The position numbers and the translations under genes are program-made. 64,000 bases of DNA from Nostoc sp. LPT (GTDB lineage: Bacteria; Cyanobacteriota; Cyanobacteriia; Cyanobacteriales; Nostocaceae): contig NZ_JABXKF010000021.1 in assembly GCF_017115165.1 (NCBI RefSeq), positions 1 through 64,000 of the forward strand. Reading direction: 5' to 3'. Positions 1 to 7,774 of this stretch are shown piece after piece; the stretch's first letter is position 1, and every line of letters begins with the position of its first letter. A model generated the notes under the pieces. That model did not search any database, was not told the DNA's origin, and saw nothing but the letters and a program-made list of their open reading frames with translations.

Positions 1-86
1 TCCGCGCTTGGATGGCTCCTCAAGATCAACCCCACGAACAATTTGTATTCCCTGAAGAAGTTCTACCTCGCGGTAACGCTCTCTAA
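1..86 (+). CDS. psbD: Photosystem II D2 protein, C-terminal end (partial)
   Basis: The first 28 complete codons (reading from base 3) give the invariant D2 C-terminus, with RAWMAPQDQPHE near the start and PRGNAL before the stop. D2 is the reaction-centre core subunit of photosystem II in the thylakoid membrane. In the usual psbD-psbC operon psbC starts inside the end of psbD at a GTG. Here the matching codon reads GCG, and the psbC frame (VTLSKNSNLTMT) stops within about 40 bases. This is therefore a stand-alone psbD copy of the psbDII type. The 5' part lies outside the window. Identity is near certain; the 'second copy' status is inferred from the missing psbC. Confidence 0.95.
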   Translation, partial: RAWMAPQDQPHEQFVFPEEVLPRGNAL

Positions 87-205
87 GAATTCAAATTTGA
101 CCATGACCTAAATTAAAGTTGTGGTTGGCAGAAATTGACACACCCAGATTAAAATAATCTCCTTGTAATCAGCCAATAAAGTGTCAATTTTCAACATTCT
201 CCAGT

Positions 206-236
206 AATCTCCCATCAAATAGGTGGGAGATTTTTT
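206..236 (+). terminator. Rho-independent terminator of psbD
   Basis: A perfect 9-bp stem (AATCTCCCA 206-214 with TGGGAGATT 224-232) is followed by a T run. It lies 120 bases after the psbD stop with no psbC in between, so it probably ends a monocistronic psbD message. Confidence 0.85.
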
Positions 237-354
237 ATATATATGGTTAATATCTCTAAATTTATATGTTATATTATTTATAGGTTCTGAACCCAGAGTA
301 AATGCTCTGCCCTTTTAAAACTAAGACCGCTTAGGCAATAAGGAGGTGATGCCC

Positions 355-426
355 ATGATAGAAAGTAGTAAATGCATGGGTCATCAGGTTGCAGTTAGCC
401 GGCTGTGTGCCGGAGCTGTTCTCTAA
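355..426 (+). CDS. Possible 23-residue peptide with strong RBS
   Basis: ATG at 355 sits seven bases after the near-perfect Shine-Dalgarno AAGGAGGT (340-347) and opens a 23-codon frame, MIESSKCMGHQVAVSRLCAGAVL. The start codon is inside the CCCATG/CATGGG hairpin, so folding would hide it. The SD is among the best in the window, yet the frame runs through the RNA's pairing regions, so the coding signal may be accidental. No family is recognised. Confidence 0.3.
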   Translation: MIESSKCMGHQVAVSRLCAGAVL

Positions 427-528
427 AAGTTAGCCTTAGTCATCTTTGAGATACTAAGTTAGCTCAAGTAGCTAGGCAAGCTCGGAGTTCCTTCCGGCAG
501 TCTGGTTGCAACCTGAAGACCCGCTAGA

Positions 529-576
529 CCGCCCTGAATTAGATCGCCCGATCTAGTTCAGGGCGGATAGTTTTTT
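529..576 (+). terminator. Very strong intrinsic terminator
   Basis: A hairpin of about 17 bp with one G-T wobble (CCGCCCTGAA at 529-538 against TTCAGGGCGG at 557-566, continued by TAGATCG/CGATCTA) is followed by six Ts at 571-576. It marks the 3' end of the upstream structured RNA. Confidence 0.9.
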
Positions 577-864
577 ATAGGTGATTTTTGTTTTATCAAT
601 AGTTATTTTTAAAAGATAGATAATGATCGCTGTCGTGGATAAAGACAACCTATTCAAGTTTTCTAAAAAGAATAAATATCTTACATTAAACCTTGGAATA
701 TGATCAAATGTGAGAAATAGCGTCTATATGCCAAGTCTGATTTAAATCTAGACATACGCATTGTGGCTTAATTTATCCTCCCATACTTTCTGTGTGCAGA
801 ATAAAAGGGGTTTGCCTTTGTCAGATGCAAAATGTAACAAATATATAAGTATGAATTTCTTGAT

Positions 865-1146
865 ATGGCACAACTACTCACCGAAGCAGAAATTCAAGAA
901 CAGGCAAAGGTTCTGTCAGATTGGACTGTTCAAGACTCCAAGTTGCAGATTACCCGCACATTCAAAGATTTTATTGAAGCAATTGAGTTTGTCAATAAGC
1001 TGGTTGAGCCGGCTGAGTCAGCCGGACATCATCCAGATATAGAGATTTCCTACAATAAAGTGAAGATTACACTTACAACACATGATGCAGGCGGATTGAC
1101 GCAGCCAGACTTTGATGTAGCACAGGTGATTTCCCAGATCAACTAA
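865..1146 (+). CDS. Pterin-4a-carbinolamine dehydratase
   Basis: A 93-residue protein, full length for the PCD/DCoH family. The family signature is complete: E51, H55-H56-P57, Y63, H73 and D82 have the expected spacing. The enzyme dehydrates 4a-hydroxytetrahydropterin to the quinonoid dihydropterin, recycling the cofactor of aromatic amino-acid hydroxylases. In cyanobacteria homologues also occur without a known hydroxylase partner. No good Shine-Dalgarno precedes the ATG. A PTPS-like protein with two domains lies 5 kb downstream; both concern pterins, but they are not in one operon. Confidence 0.9.
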   Translation: MAQLLTEAEIQEQAKVLSDWTVQDSKLQITRTFKDFIEAIEFVNKLVEPAESAGHHPDIEISYNKVKITLTTHDAGGLTQPDFDVAQVISQIN

Positions 1147-1405
1147 GTGATTTCTTCTAACATCTTGCACCAGACGATAGGAAGTCACCGCGATATACGA
1201 TTTGTATAGCCGAGCCAGTGTGTTCTAACTGGCGTGAAATTTATACTAGGGGTAATTGGAAGAAGCGATTTTTAATGGCAAACTGCTAAGTGTCTAAAGC
1301 TTTCAGCAATTTAGCCGGCATAAAGAGCGAATAACCCAAACCCTACTCCCTGCTTAGATATTTAGATAAGTATGTGTGACAGTTATCAAGGCGATCGCTC
1401 CAATC

Positions 1406-1433
1406 TTGCCATCTAGATCGGATGTTTTATAAT
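1406..1433 (+). promoter_or_regulatory. Possible sigma70-type promoter of the porin gene
   Basis: TTGCCA (1406-1411) and TATAAT (1428-1433) are spaced by 16 bases, about 200 bases before the porin start. The same 491-base gap holds a HIP1 octamer (1391-1398) and two direct GTTAATC copies (1464-1470, 1491-1497) that could be binding sites. Assigned by eye only. Confidence 0.4.
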
Positions 1434-1637
1434 GTTATGATATAAAGATATGTTTTTGCATAAGTTAATCACATAAGTTTTTAACCCAAAGTTAATCGTT
1501 TATTAGCTTTGCAAAAACTAAAATTGTAGTAGTGGCAACTATATCTCATCCACAGGTTTCAATGAGATGTCGCATTTTTGAGAATTTAGGTGCAACGAAA
1601 CCAATTATCTAAACAAGGTGTGAGGAGTAAAGTTAAG

Positions 1638-3398
1638 ATGTCTAATCTCTTGTGGAAATCCTTAGTGGTTAGCCCAGCAGTTTTGGGAGCAACATTGTTA
1701 GTTTCGGCAACAGTAATGGCAGCCCCAAACCCAACCACAGAAGTATCATCAGCCAAACAACTAGGTGTAACCGAAGTTGCCCAACAGCCAGAAATATTGG
1801 CTCAAACAACCATAGATCAAGTTAACCGCTACAGTAACGAAGGCAACCAAGGTAATTCTCAGTCTCAAGTAACATCGGTTTCTCAATTTTCCGACGTACA
1901 ACCTACTGACTGGGCATTTCAAGCATTACAGTCCTTGGTTGAGCGCTATGGTTGTATTGCAGGTTATCCGAATTCCACTTATCGCGGTAATCGTGCTTTG
2001 ACCCGTTATGAATTTGCTGCTGGTTTAAATGCCTGTTTGGATCGGGTTAACGAATTGATTGCCACAGCAACAGCTGACTTGGTAACTAAACAAGATTTAG
2101 CTACGTTGCAACGGTTGCAAGAAGAATTTTCCGCAGAATTGGCAACCCTACGCGGTCGCGTAGATTCCTTAGAAGCGCGGACTGCTGAATTAGAAGCAAA
2201 TCAGTTCTCCACTACCACAAAACTAGTCGGTGAAGCCGTTTTTGCCGTTAGTGATATATTTGGAGGTAACACTGGTGACAACAACAATACTGTCTTCCAA
2301 GATCGGGTACGTTTAGACTTGCAAACCAGCTTCACTGGTAGAGACGTTTTACATACTCGTCTGGCAGCGGGTAATTCAACAGCCTTTACACAATTTAACG
2401 ACGCTAATAATCCGATCGGTACTGCTGAAGGCACACAAACATATCAAGTTGGTATAGGCAATGGTAACAACAGTGTCAGAGTAGACCGCTTGAGTTATGA
2501 AGCTCCCATAGGCCCAGCCCAAGTTTACCTCGTAGCTAGTGGCGGACGGCATAGCCAGTATGCTGCTGTCAACAATCCTTACTTTTTTGACAATACTGAC
2601 GACGGCGGTAACGGCGCTTTATCTACCTTTGCTTCTGAAAGTCCCATCTATCGGATTGGTGGCGGTGCCGGTATAGCGCTCAATCTCCCCCTTGGTAAAG
2701 GTGGCGGCATCCTGGGAAATAGCTCAATCACTGCGGGTTACTTGGCATCCCAAGCTAATAATCCTGGTTTTGGTATAAATGGTCAAGGTCTAGGTCTGAC
2801 CAACGGTGACTATGCTGCTTTAGGACAGTTGAACTTTAGTGTTGGCGATCGCTTGGCTTTAGCTGCTACCTACGTCCACGGATATAGCGCAAGTGGTGCT
2901 TTATTTGACTCTGGTACAGACGGAGCAACTGGAGCCTTTGATGTAGGTACTGGACAAGCTAACTTTTTAGGTAATGCAGCAGGTCTTGCAGCAGGTGTAG
3001 CAACTCCATCTAGCAGCAACTCCTACGGTGTGTCAGCTGCGTTTAGACCCAGTGACAAACTGTCTATTAGTGGCTTCATCTCTTACCATGACGTAACTGG
3101 GGTAGGTGCAGGTGATGATTATGAAGCTTGGAGCTACGGTGTAGGGCTAGCCTTACCTGATTTCGGTAAAAAGGGTAACGTTTTAGGTCTTTTTGCTGGT
3201 GCAGAACCCTATTCCTTTAACCGTCCAGGTTTTGGCGGTGATAATGATATACCTTATCACTTTGAAGGCTTCTACAAGTATCGTGTGTCGGATAACATCT
3301 CTGTAACACCGGGTGTAATCTGGTTGACCTCTCCTGGTCAAAACAGAGGTAACGATGATGCTATTATCGGTACGCTCAGAACTACTTTCACCTTCTAG
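1638..3398 (+). CDS. SLH-domain outer-membrane porin (OprB-like)
   Basis: About 586 residues. ATG 1638 is chosen because GAGGAG precedes it and a signal peptide (hydrophobic run ending VMAAP) follows directly; a GTG at 1590 would add 16 polar residues. After the signal comes an acidic linker, then one S-layer-homology domain (FSDVQPTDWAFQAL to the RYEFAAGLNACLDRV segment), which binds peptidoglycan-linked polymer. A short coiled coil (LQRLQEEFSAEL to ELEAN) follows, then a long glycine- and asparagine-rich beta-barrel ending TLRTTFTF with a C-terminal aromatic residue. This is the standard layout of cyanobacterial Som/OprB-type porins for small-solute or iron uptake. The substrate cannot be read from sequence. 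Confidence 0.92.
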   Translation: MSNLLWKSLVVSPAVLGATLLVSATVMAAPNPTTEVSSAKQLGVTEVAQQPEILAQTTIDQVNRYSNEGNQGNSQSQVTSVSQFSDVQPTDWAFQALQSLVERYGCIAGYPNSTYRGNRALTRYEFAAGLNACLDRVNELIATATADLVTKQDLATLQRLQEEFSAELATLRGRVDSLEARTAELEANQFSTTTKLVGEAVFAVSDIFGGNTGDNNNTVFQDRVRLDLQTSFTGRDVLHTRLAAGNSTAFTQFNDANNPIGTAEGTQTYQVGIGNGNNSVRVDRLSYEAPIGPAQVYLVASGGRHSQYAAVNNPYFFDNTDDGGNGALSTFASESPIYRIGGGAGIALNLPLGKGGGILGNSSITAGYLASQANNPGFGINGQGLGLTNGDYAALGQLNFSVGDRLALAATYVHGYSASGALFDSGTDGATGAFDVGTGQANFLGNAAGLAAGVATPSSSNSYGVSAAFRPSDKLSISGFISYHDVTGVGAGDDYEAWSYGVGLALPDFGKKGNVLGLFAGAEPYSFNRPGFGGDNDIPYHFEGFYKYRVSDNISVTPGVIWLTSPGQNRGNDDAIIGTLRTTFTF

Positions 3399-3437
3399 AG
3401 CATTGATTATCTACTGACAATTTTGAACTCCATTCCT

Positions 3438-3461
3438 CCCCGCCATCAGGCGGGGCTTTTT
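3438..3461 (+). terminator. Terminator of the porin gene
   Basis: CCCCGCC (3438-3444) pairs with GGCGGGG (3449-3455) over a four-base loop and is followed by CTTTTTG. Confidence 0.9.
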
Positions 3462-3695
3462 GTTTTCAGTAGTAACAATGGATAAACCCCAGTAGTTAAC
3501 CGGAGTATACTAGAAAAGTTAGGAGTTATCAGTTATGGCGGGTTTGATATGAATAGACTAGAGTAATGCCCACTCTACAAGTGACTTACGCCGTGAGCAA
3601 CTCTTTCTGAGCGAGCTTTTTTAGTAGAAGTTGGCGGTATAAAGCTACATATTGCGTAATATCTTAACTCTACCAATTTGAGATTTTGAATTTTA

Positions 3696-3775
3696 GATTT
3701 GAGATTGAAGGAAAAATCTCAAATCCAAATTGAATGACTCCTAATTCCTAACTCCTAATTTCTAACCCCTAACTT
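3696..3775 (+). repeat. Fold-back hairpin plus heptamer-type short tandem repeats
   Basis: GATTTGAGATT (3696-3706) pairs perfectly with AATCTCAAATC (3715-3725). From about 3735 to 3775 run variants of CTAACTC/CTAATTC, the short tandem repeats typical of Nostoc intergenic DNA. The rest of the 3399-3785 gap holds only the porin terminator. Confidence 0.7.
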
Positions 3776-3785
3776 ATTGCTGCTT

Positions 3786-4223
3786 GTGGAACTATCCTGT
3801 AAATCGGAATACGCAATTCTCGCCTTATTAGAGATGGCCGCTCATTACGAAAGCGGCGAACCGCTGCAAATTCGACAAATTGCAGCACAACAAAATATAC
3901 CCGATCGCTATCTGGAACAGCTACTAGCAACCTTGAGGCGTGGCGGTATAGTTAAAAGTCAGCGTGGATCAAAAGGTGGCTATCTGTTAACGCGAGAACC
4001 CCGAAAAATCATCCTTTTTGAGATTTTGGAATGTTTAGAAGGCTTAGAGGCGCGGGCTGGTGAAGAAAACGTTAATTCCAAAAGCACAGACAGTTCAGTC
4101 ATAGAAGAAATTTGGCAAGAAGCAAGTCGCGCGGCAAATTCCATCTTGCAGAAATATACGCTCCAGGATCTTTGTGAAAAACGAGATTCGCGGCGGCAAT
4201 TAGATATCATGTACTACATTTAG
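3786..4223 (+). CDS. Rrf2-family transcriptional regulator, CymR-like
   Basis: About 145 residues. GTG 3786 is preferred because it gives the family-typical start MELSCKSEYAILALLEMA; the in-frame TTG nine bases upstream would add three residues. An N-terminal winged helix-turn-helix is clear (IRQIAAQQNIPDRYLEQLLATLRRGGIVKSQRGSKGG region, residues ~30-70). The three-cysteine Fe-S cluster site of IscR is absent; the only cysteine in the C-terminal half is in LQDLCEK. That favours the cluster-free CymR branch. CymR of Gram-positive bacteria represses cysteine genes when bound to CysK, and cysK is the next gene here on the same strand, 207 bases away. CysK-linked sulfur control is an inference from context. 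Confidence 0.85.
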   Translation: MELSCKSEYAILALLEMAAHYESGEPLQIRQIAAQQNIPDRYLEQLLATLRRGGIVKSQRGSKGGYLLTREPRKIILFEILECLEGLEARAGEENVNSKSTDSSVIEEIWQEASRAANSILQKYTLQDLCEKRDSRRQLDIMYYI

Positions 4224-4339
4224 TCAAGAGGGATTTGTCATTTTTTGATGACTAATGACCAATAGCTAATAACTAAATAATTAAGTAGGAAGACACAAAT
4301 AAACTTAACTATATCAGTCAAGGGCAAAATAGCTAAAAA

Positions 4340-4380
4340 CCTCTTGCCTCGTGCCCCCTGCCTCTTGCCTCCTGCCTTGT
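4340..4380 (+). repeat. Short tandem repeat, CCTCTTG type
   Basis: Imperfect heptamers (CTCTTGC, CTCGTGC, CCCCTGC, CTCTTGC, CTCCTGC) in the gap between the Rrf2 gene and cysK. Confidence 0.65.
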
Positions 4381-4430
4381 CCTAATTACAATTATTTATG
4401 TCACTCTACTTAATAATAAAGGACTAATTT

Positions 4431-5393
4431 ATGCGAATAGCTCGTAACATTACAGAACTGGTTGGTCGTACGCCTCTAGTACAGTTGAACCGTATTCCTC
4501 AAACAGAAGGATGTGTTGCGGAAATTGTGGTGAAACTGGAAAGTATGAACCCATCGGCATCAGTCAAAGACCGGATTGGGGTAAGTATGATTAACGCTGC
4601 TGAAGAAGAGGGGCTAATTACTCCTGGGAAGACAGTATTGGTAGAACCCACTTCTGGAAACACCGGAATTGCCCTAGCAATGGCAGCAGCAGCTAAGTGT
4701 TATCGATTAATTTTGACAATGCCAGAGACGATGAGTGGAGAGCGTCGGGCAATGTTGCGTGCTTATGGAGCAGAACTGGAACTAACACCAGGAATGGAAG
4801 GCATGAGTGGGGCAATTCAACGAGCGCAGCAGATAGTTAATACTACACCAAATACCTATATGTTGCAGCAGTTCCGCAATCCAGCTAATCCAAAAGTGCA
4901 TCGGGAAACTACGGCTCTTGAAATCTGGGAAGATACCGATGGACAAGTCGATATAATTGTAGCAGGAGTGGGTACAGGTGGTACGATCGCTGGTGTAGCA
5001 GAAGTGATTAAAGCACGCAAGCCTAACGCTAAGGCGATCGCTGTTGAACCAGCCAATAGCCCAGTTTTATCTGGGGGACGACCAGGCCCCCACAAAATCC
5101 AGGGAATTGGGGCTGGGTTTATTCCCCAAGTACTCAAGATAAAATTGATTGATGAAGTGATTACCGTCACCGATGAAGAAGCGATCGCTTATAGTCGGCG
5201 TTTGGCAAAAGAAGAAGGGCTACTATCTGGTATTTCCAGTGGAGCAGCTTTATGTGCAGCAATTCGCGTCGCCCAACGTCAAGAAAATAAGGGACGTTTA
5301 ATTGTGATGATTCAGCCCAGTTTTGGTGAGAGGTATTTGAGTACACCGTTGTTCCAAGACCTGGAGGCAAGATTGGCCGCTAGCGTCAGTTAA
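4431..5393 (+). CDS. cysK: Cysteine synthase A (O-acetylserine sulfhydrylase)
   Basis: A 320-residue PLP enzyme, normal length for CysK. PLP lysine K46 lies in [11 protein letters not shown]. The substrate loop TSGNTG is at 74-79 and the phosphate-binding loop is GVGTGGT. GERYLST near the C-terminus is typical of CysK and CysM. It makes cysteine from O-acetylserine and sulfide in the cytoplasm. It follows a CymR-like Rrf2 regulator, with which CysK is known to form a regulatory complex in Firmicutes. A DnaJ-domain gene follows after 15 bases. Nothing looks broken. Confidence 0.95.
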   Translation: MRIARNITELVGRTPLVQLNRIPQTEGCVAEIVVKLESMNPSASVKDRIGVSMINAAEEEGLITPGKTVLVEPTSGNTGIALAMAAAAKCYRLILTMPETMSGERRAMLRAYGAELELTPGMEGMSGAIQRAQQIVNTTPNTYMLQQFRNPANPKVHRETTALEIWEDTDGQVDIIVAGVGTGGTIAGVAEVIKARKPNAKAIAVEPANSPVLSGGRPGPHKIQGIGAGFIPQVLKIKLIDEVITVTDEEAIAYSRRLAKEEGLLSGISSGAALCAAIRVAQRQENKGRLIVMIQPSFGERYLSTPLFQDLEARLAASVS

Positions 5394-5408
5394 CGATACA
5401 TTGAATTA

Positions 5409-6110
5409 ATGGTCAATTCTAAGCACGTTTCTAACCATTACGAAACTCTCAAAGTTAGTCCAAGTGCCAGCCAAGCGGAGATTAAGCAAGCTTATCGCCG
5501 CTTGGTTAACTTGTTTCATCCTGACAGTAATCAGGAAACAGCCGATCACGAGCAAATTATTCGCATCAATGCAGCTTATGAGGTCTTAGGCGACAACCAA
5601 AATCGCCGCAATTATGACCAAGAACTGCAAGATGACTCCCAAAAATTAAATAGCGATCGCCAACAGCGTACAGCATCAGCCCAACAGCATTACCAGACAA
5701 GACGAAAAACTGGACGGGATGTTGACGAGCAAGTTGAAGAATGGCTGCGCCAAGTTTACCAACCAGTAAATCGCTTGCTTTGTACCGTTCTTTATTCGTT
5801 AGAAGAACAAATGGAGCAATTAGCTGCCGATCCCTTTGATGATGAGCTGTTAGATGAATTTCAGGAATACTTAAAAACCTGTCGAGATGACCTCAAGCAG
5901 GCACAAACTACTTTTCGCTCCCTGCCAAATCCCCCTAGTCTAGCAAGAACAGCGGCTCACCTTTACTACAGCCTCGATCAAGTAGCAGATGGACTCGATG
6001 AATTAGGTTATTTTCCTTTGAACTACGATGAGCGTTATTTACACACAGGTCATGAACTATTCCGTATAGCTACGAGATTGCACTGTGAAGCACAAGCGTC
6101 TGTTACATAG
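5409..6110 (+). CDS. J-domain (DnaJ-like) protein
   Basis: 233 residues. The N-terminal J domain (about 8-70) contains the HPD motif at 37-39, needed to stimulate Hsp70 ATPase, and the helix YEVLGDNQNRRNYD. There is no Gly/Phe region, zinc-finger domain or DnaJ C-terminal domain, so it is a type III J protein. The acidic, helical C-terminal half is unfamiliar and probably binds a specific client. It starts 15 bases after cysK and may be cotranscribed with it. Confidence 0.9.
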   Translation: MVNSKHVSNHYETLKVSPSASQAEIKQAYRRLVNLFHPDSNQETADHEQIIRINAAYEVLGDNQNRRNYDQELQDDSQKLNSDRQQRTASAQQHYQTRRKTGRDVDEQVEEWLRQVYQPVNRLLCTVLYSLEEQMEQLAADPFDDELLDEFQEYLKTCRDDLKQAQTTFRSLPNPPSLARTAAHLYYSLDQVADGLDELGYFPLNYDERYLHTGHELFRIATRLHCEAQASVT

Positions 6111-6111
6111 G

Positions 6112-6206
6112 TATTGGGCATTGGGCATTGGGCATGGGTCAATATCGCTGCATGTCAAATGACAAATGACAGATGATAAATGACAGATGACAAATGACAG
6201 ATGACA
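6112..6206 (+). repeat. Two short tandem repeat blocks
   Basis: ATTGGGC is repeated three times at 6113-6134. Then heptamers of the AAATGAC/AGATGAC type are repeated about eight times from 6153 to 6206. Confidence 0.8.
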
Positions 6207-6280
6207 CATAACTTAGGAATTAGTTTATGCTGTAAACAGAAAAAGATTAAGAAATTTTAAATTCTGCTTATAGTGTACTC

Positions 6281-7153
6281 ATGCCATGTATTGTTAATCG
6301 CCGCGCCCAGTTTGCAGCAAGTCATCGTTATTGGTTGCCAGAACTAAGTGAAGCCGAAAATATTGAGAAATTTGGTGCTGGTACTAGATTTCCGGGACAC
6401 GGACATAACTATGTTTTATTCATCTCCCTAGCCGGGGAATTGGATGAATATGGTATGGTGCTGAACTTGTCTAATGTGAAACACGTAATTAAACGGGAAG
6501 TTACCAGTCAATTGGACTTCTCTTATCTCAACGATGTGTGGGCAGAATTTCAACAAACTCTGCCCACGACTGAGAATATTGCACGGATTATCTGGCAGCG
6601 GTTAGCACCTCATTTGCCTATAGTCCGCGTCCAGTTATTTGAACATCCTGAACTTTGGGCAGATTATATGGGAAACGCAATGGAAGCCTACCTCACCATC
6701 AGTACTCACTTTAGCGCCGCCCATCGGCTAGCTCACCCTAACCTCAGTAACGAAGAAAACAGTGAGATTTATGGTAAATGTGCTCGTCCCAACGGTCACG
6801 GACACAACTACCATTTAGAAGTCACTGTCAAAGGGAAAATTGACCCTCGTACTGGCATGATTATTGATTTAGGTGCCCTGAATAGAGTGGTAGAAGATTA
6901 TGTGCTAGAGCCATTCGATCACACCTTTTTAAACAAAGATATTCCTTATTTTGCCGAAGTTGTGCCCACTGCTGAAAATATCGCATTTTATATTAGTAAT
7001 TTACTGCGATCGCCTATTGAGGAATTGGGAGCTAAACTTTACAAAGTAAAACTGATTGAAAGTCCCAATAACTCCTGCGAAATTTACTGTACGGACTCTG
7101 AATCTGATTCAGTCAGCGCAACTGTGAATCAGCCAGTACTAGCACGAGTTTAG
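6281..7153 (+). CDS. Tandem two-domain 6-pyruvoyl-tetrahydropterin synthase-like protein
   Basis: 290 residues, about twice the usual PTPS/QueD length, made of two copies of the fold. Copy 2 keeps everything expected: zinc histidines H148, H173, H175, catalytic C167, and the DH pair at 213-214. Copy 1 keeps the zinc histidines (H15, H40, H42) but has G34 where the cysteine should be and F80 where the triad histidine should be. So one half looks catalytic and the other binds metal without a complete triad. The family converts 7,8-dihydroneopterin triphosphate to 6-pyruvoyl- or 6-carboxytetrahydropterin (biopterin or queuosine routes). Cyanobacteria make glycosylated pterins, so either role fits. 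Confidence 0.88.
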   Translation: MPCIVNRRAQFAASHRYWLPELSEAENIEKFGAGTRFPGHGHNYVLFISLAGELDEYGMVLNLSNVKHVIKREVTSQLDFSYLNDVWAEFQQTLPTTENIARIIWQRLAPHLPIVRVQLFEHPELWADYMGNAMEAYLTISTHFSAAHRLAHPNLSNEENSEIYGKCARPNGHGHNYHLEVTVKGKIDPRTGMIIDLGALNRVVEDYVLEPFDHTFLNKDIPYFAEVVPTAENIAFYISNLLRSPIEELGAKLYKVKLIESPNNSCEIYCTDSESDSVSATVNQPVLARV

Positions 7154-7207
7154 CTAATTGAAAATTAGGCATAGGACATAGGAAATTTGTATCATGCCCA
7201 TGTCCAG

Positions 7208-7765
7208 CTAGAAAAGTTTACTTACTAAGCAATTAAAACCTGGTAGCAAAGGACTTGTCAGTTCATCTTGACTAAATAAAGTAGCTGCTAACTTTAATGC
7301 AGCCTGTTCGCGTCGATAAACCTCAACTTTCTTCTGTATAGAATCGCAAATCCAATATTCCTGAACCCCTTGCACTGAGTACAGCTTTAGCTTTGTTTCC
7401 TTATCGCGTTTCTCGTTTTTTTCGCCGGGTGACAAAACCTCTACTACTAATTCTGGTGCGCCCGTGAGGTGTCCAGATTCATCTAGCAAGTATTTTAAGC
7501 GTTCATGACTTGCCCATACCACATCAGGGATCACATTGTCAGAATCTGAGAAAATAATTCCCGGTGCGATCGCAGCCTTACCTAAATCAGTTTCATCTGA
7601 CCAATTGTTAAGAACTGTAACAATATTGCCACAACTTGATTGATGATCCCAACTAGGTGATCTGGTCACAAATAGCTCTCCATCAATAATCTCATAGCGA
7701 TTTCTGTGATCGCCAGCAAATAGCTCTAGGTCAGCAGTCGTCCAACGCACTGGAGTTGTTTGCAT
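7208..7765 (-). CDS. Uma2-family (DUF820) nuclease-like protein
   Basis: 185 residues with the hallmarks of the PD-(D/E)XK-fold Uma2 family, greatly expanded in cyanobacteria: YEIIDGELFV near the N-terminus, IPDVVWAS, ELVVEVLSPGEKNEKRDKETKL, then YWICD. The E-x-K motif and conserved aspartates look intact. Cellular role is unknown; association with mobile elements is common in the family. It ends the minus-strand group that includes the PrsW-like gene nine bases upstream. Confidence 0.88.
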   Translation of the reverse strand: MQTTPVRWTTADLELFAGDHRNRYEIIDGELFVTRSPSWDHQSSCGNIVTVLNNWSDETDLGKAAIAPGIIFSDSDNVIPDVVWASHERLKYLLDESGHLTGAPELVVEVLSPGEKNEKRDKETKLKLYSVQGVQEYWICDSIQKKVEVYRREQAALKLAATLFSQDELTSPLLPGFNCLVSKLF

Positions 7766-7774
7766 AGAAACCCC

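Larger units (their letters stand above)
337..576 (+). ncRNA. Candidate structured RNA with its own terminator
   Basis: This stretch lies between the psbD terminator and the next gene and is full of pairing. CCCATG (352-357) pairs with CATGGG (374-379). CAGGTTGCA (385-393) pairs with TGCAACCTG (507-515), closing a multi-branched region. Inside are CCGGC/GCCGG near 399-413, CTTAGT/ACTAAG near 433-456, and CGGA/TCCG near 483-496. A very strong terminator hairpin follows at once. I do not recognise the family: it lacks tmRNA, RNase P, SRP and cobalamin-riboswitch signatures. The exact 5' end is not known. It could instead be a leader transcript for the 23-codon reading frame inside it. Confidence 0.55.

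Noticed and set aside
60..110. psbC start overlapping psbD
   Set aside because: The start codon is GCG rather than GTG and the frame stops within about 40 bases.
337..576. tmRNA, RNase P RNA, SRP RNA or cobalamin riboswitch
   Set aside because: Lacks their hallmark sequences (CCA end and tag, P4 core, SRP Alu/S loop, B12 box).
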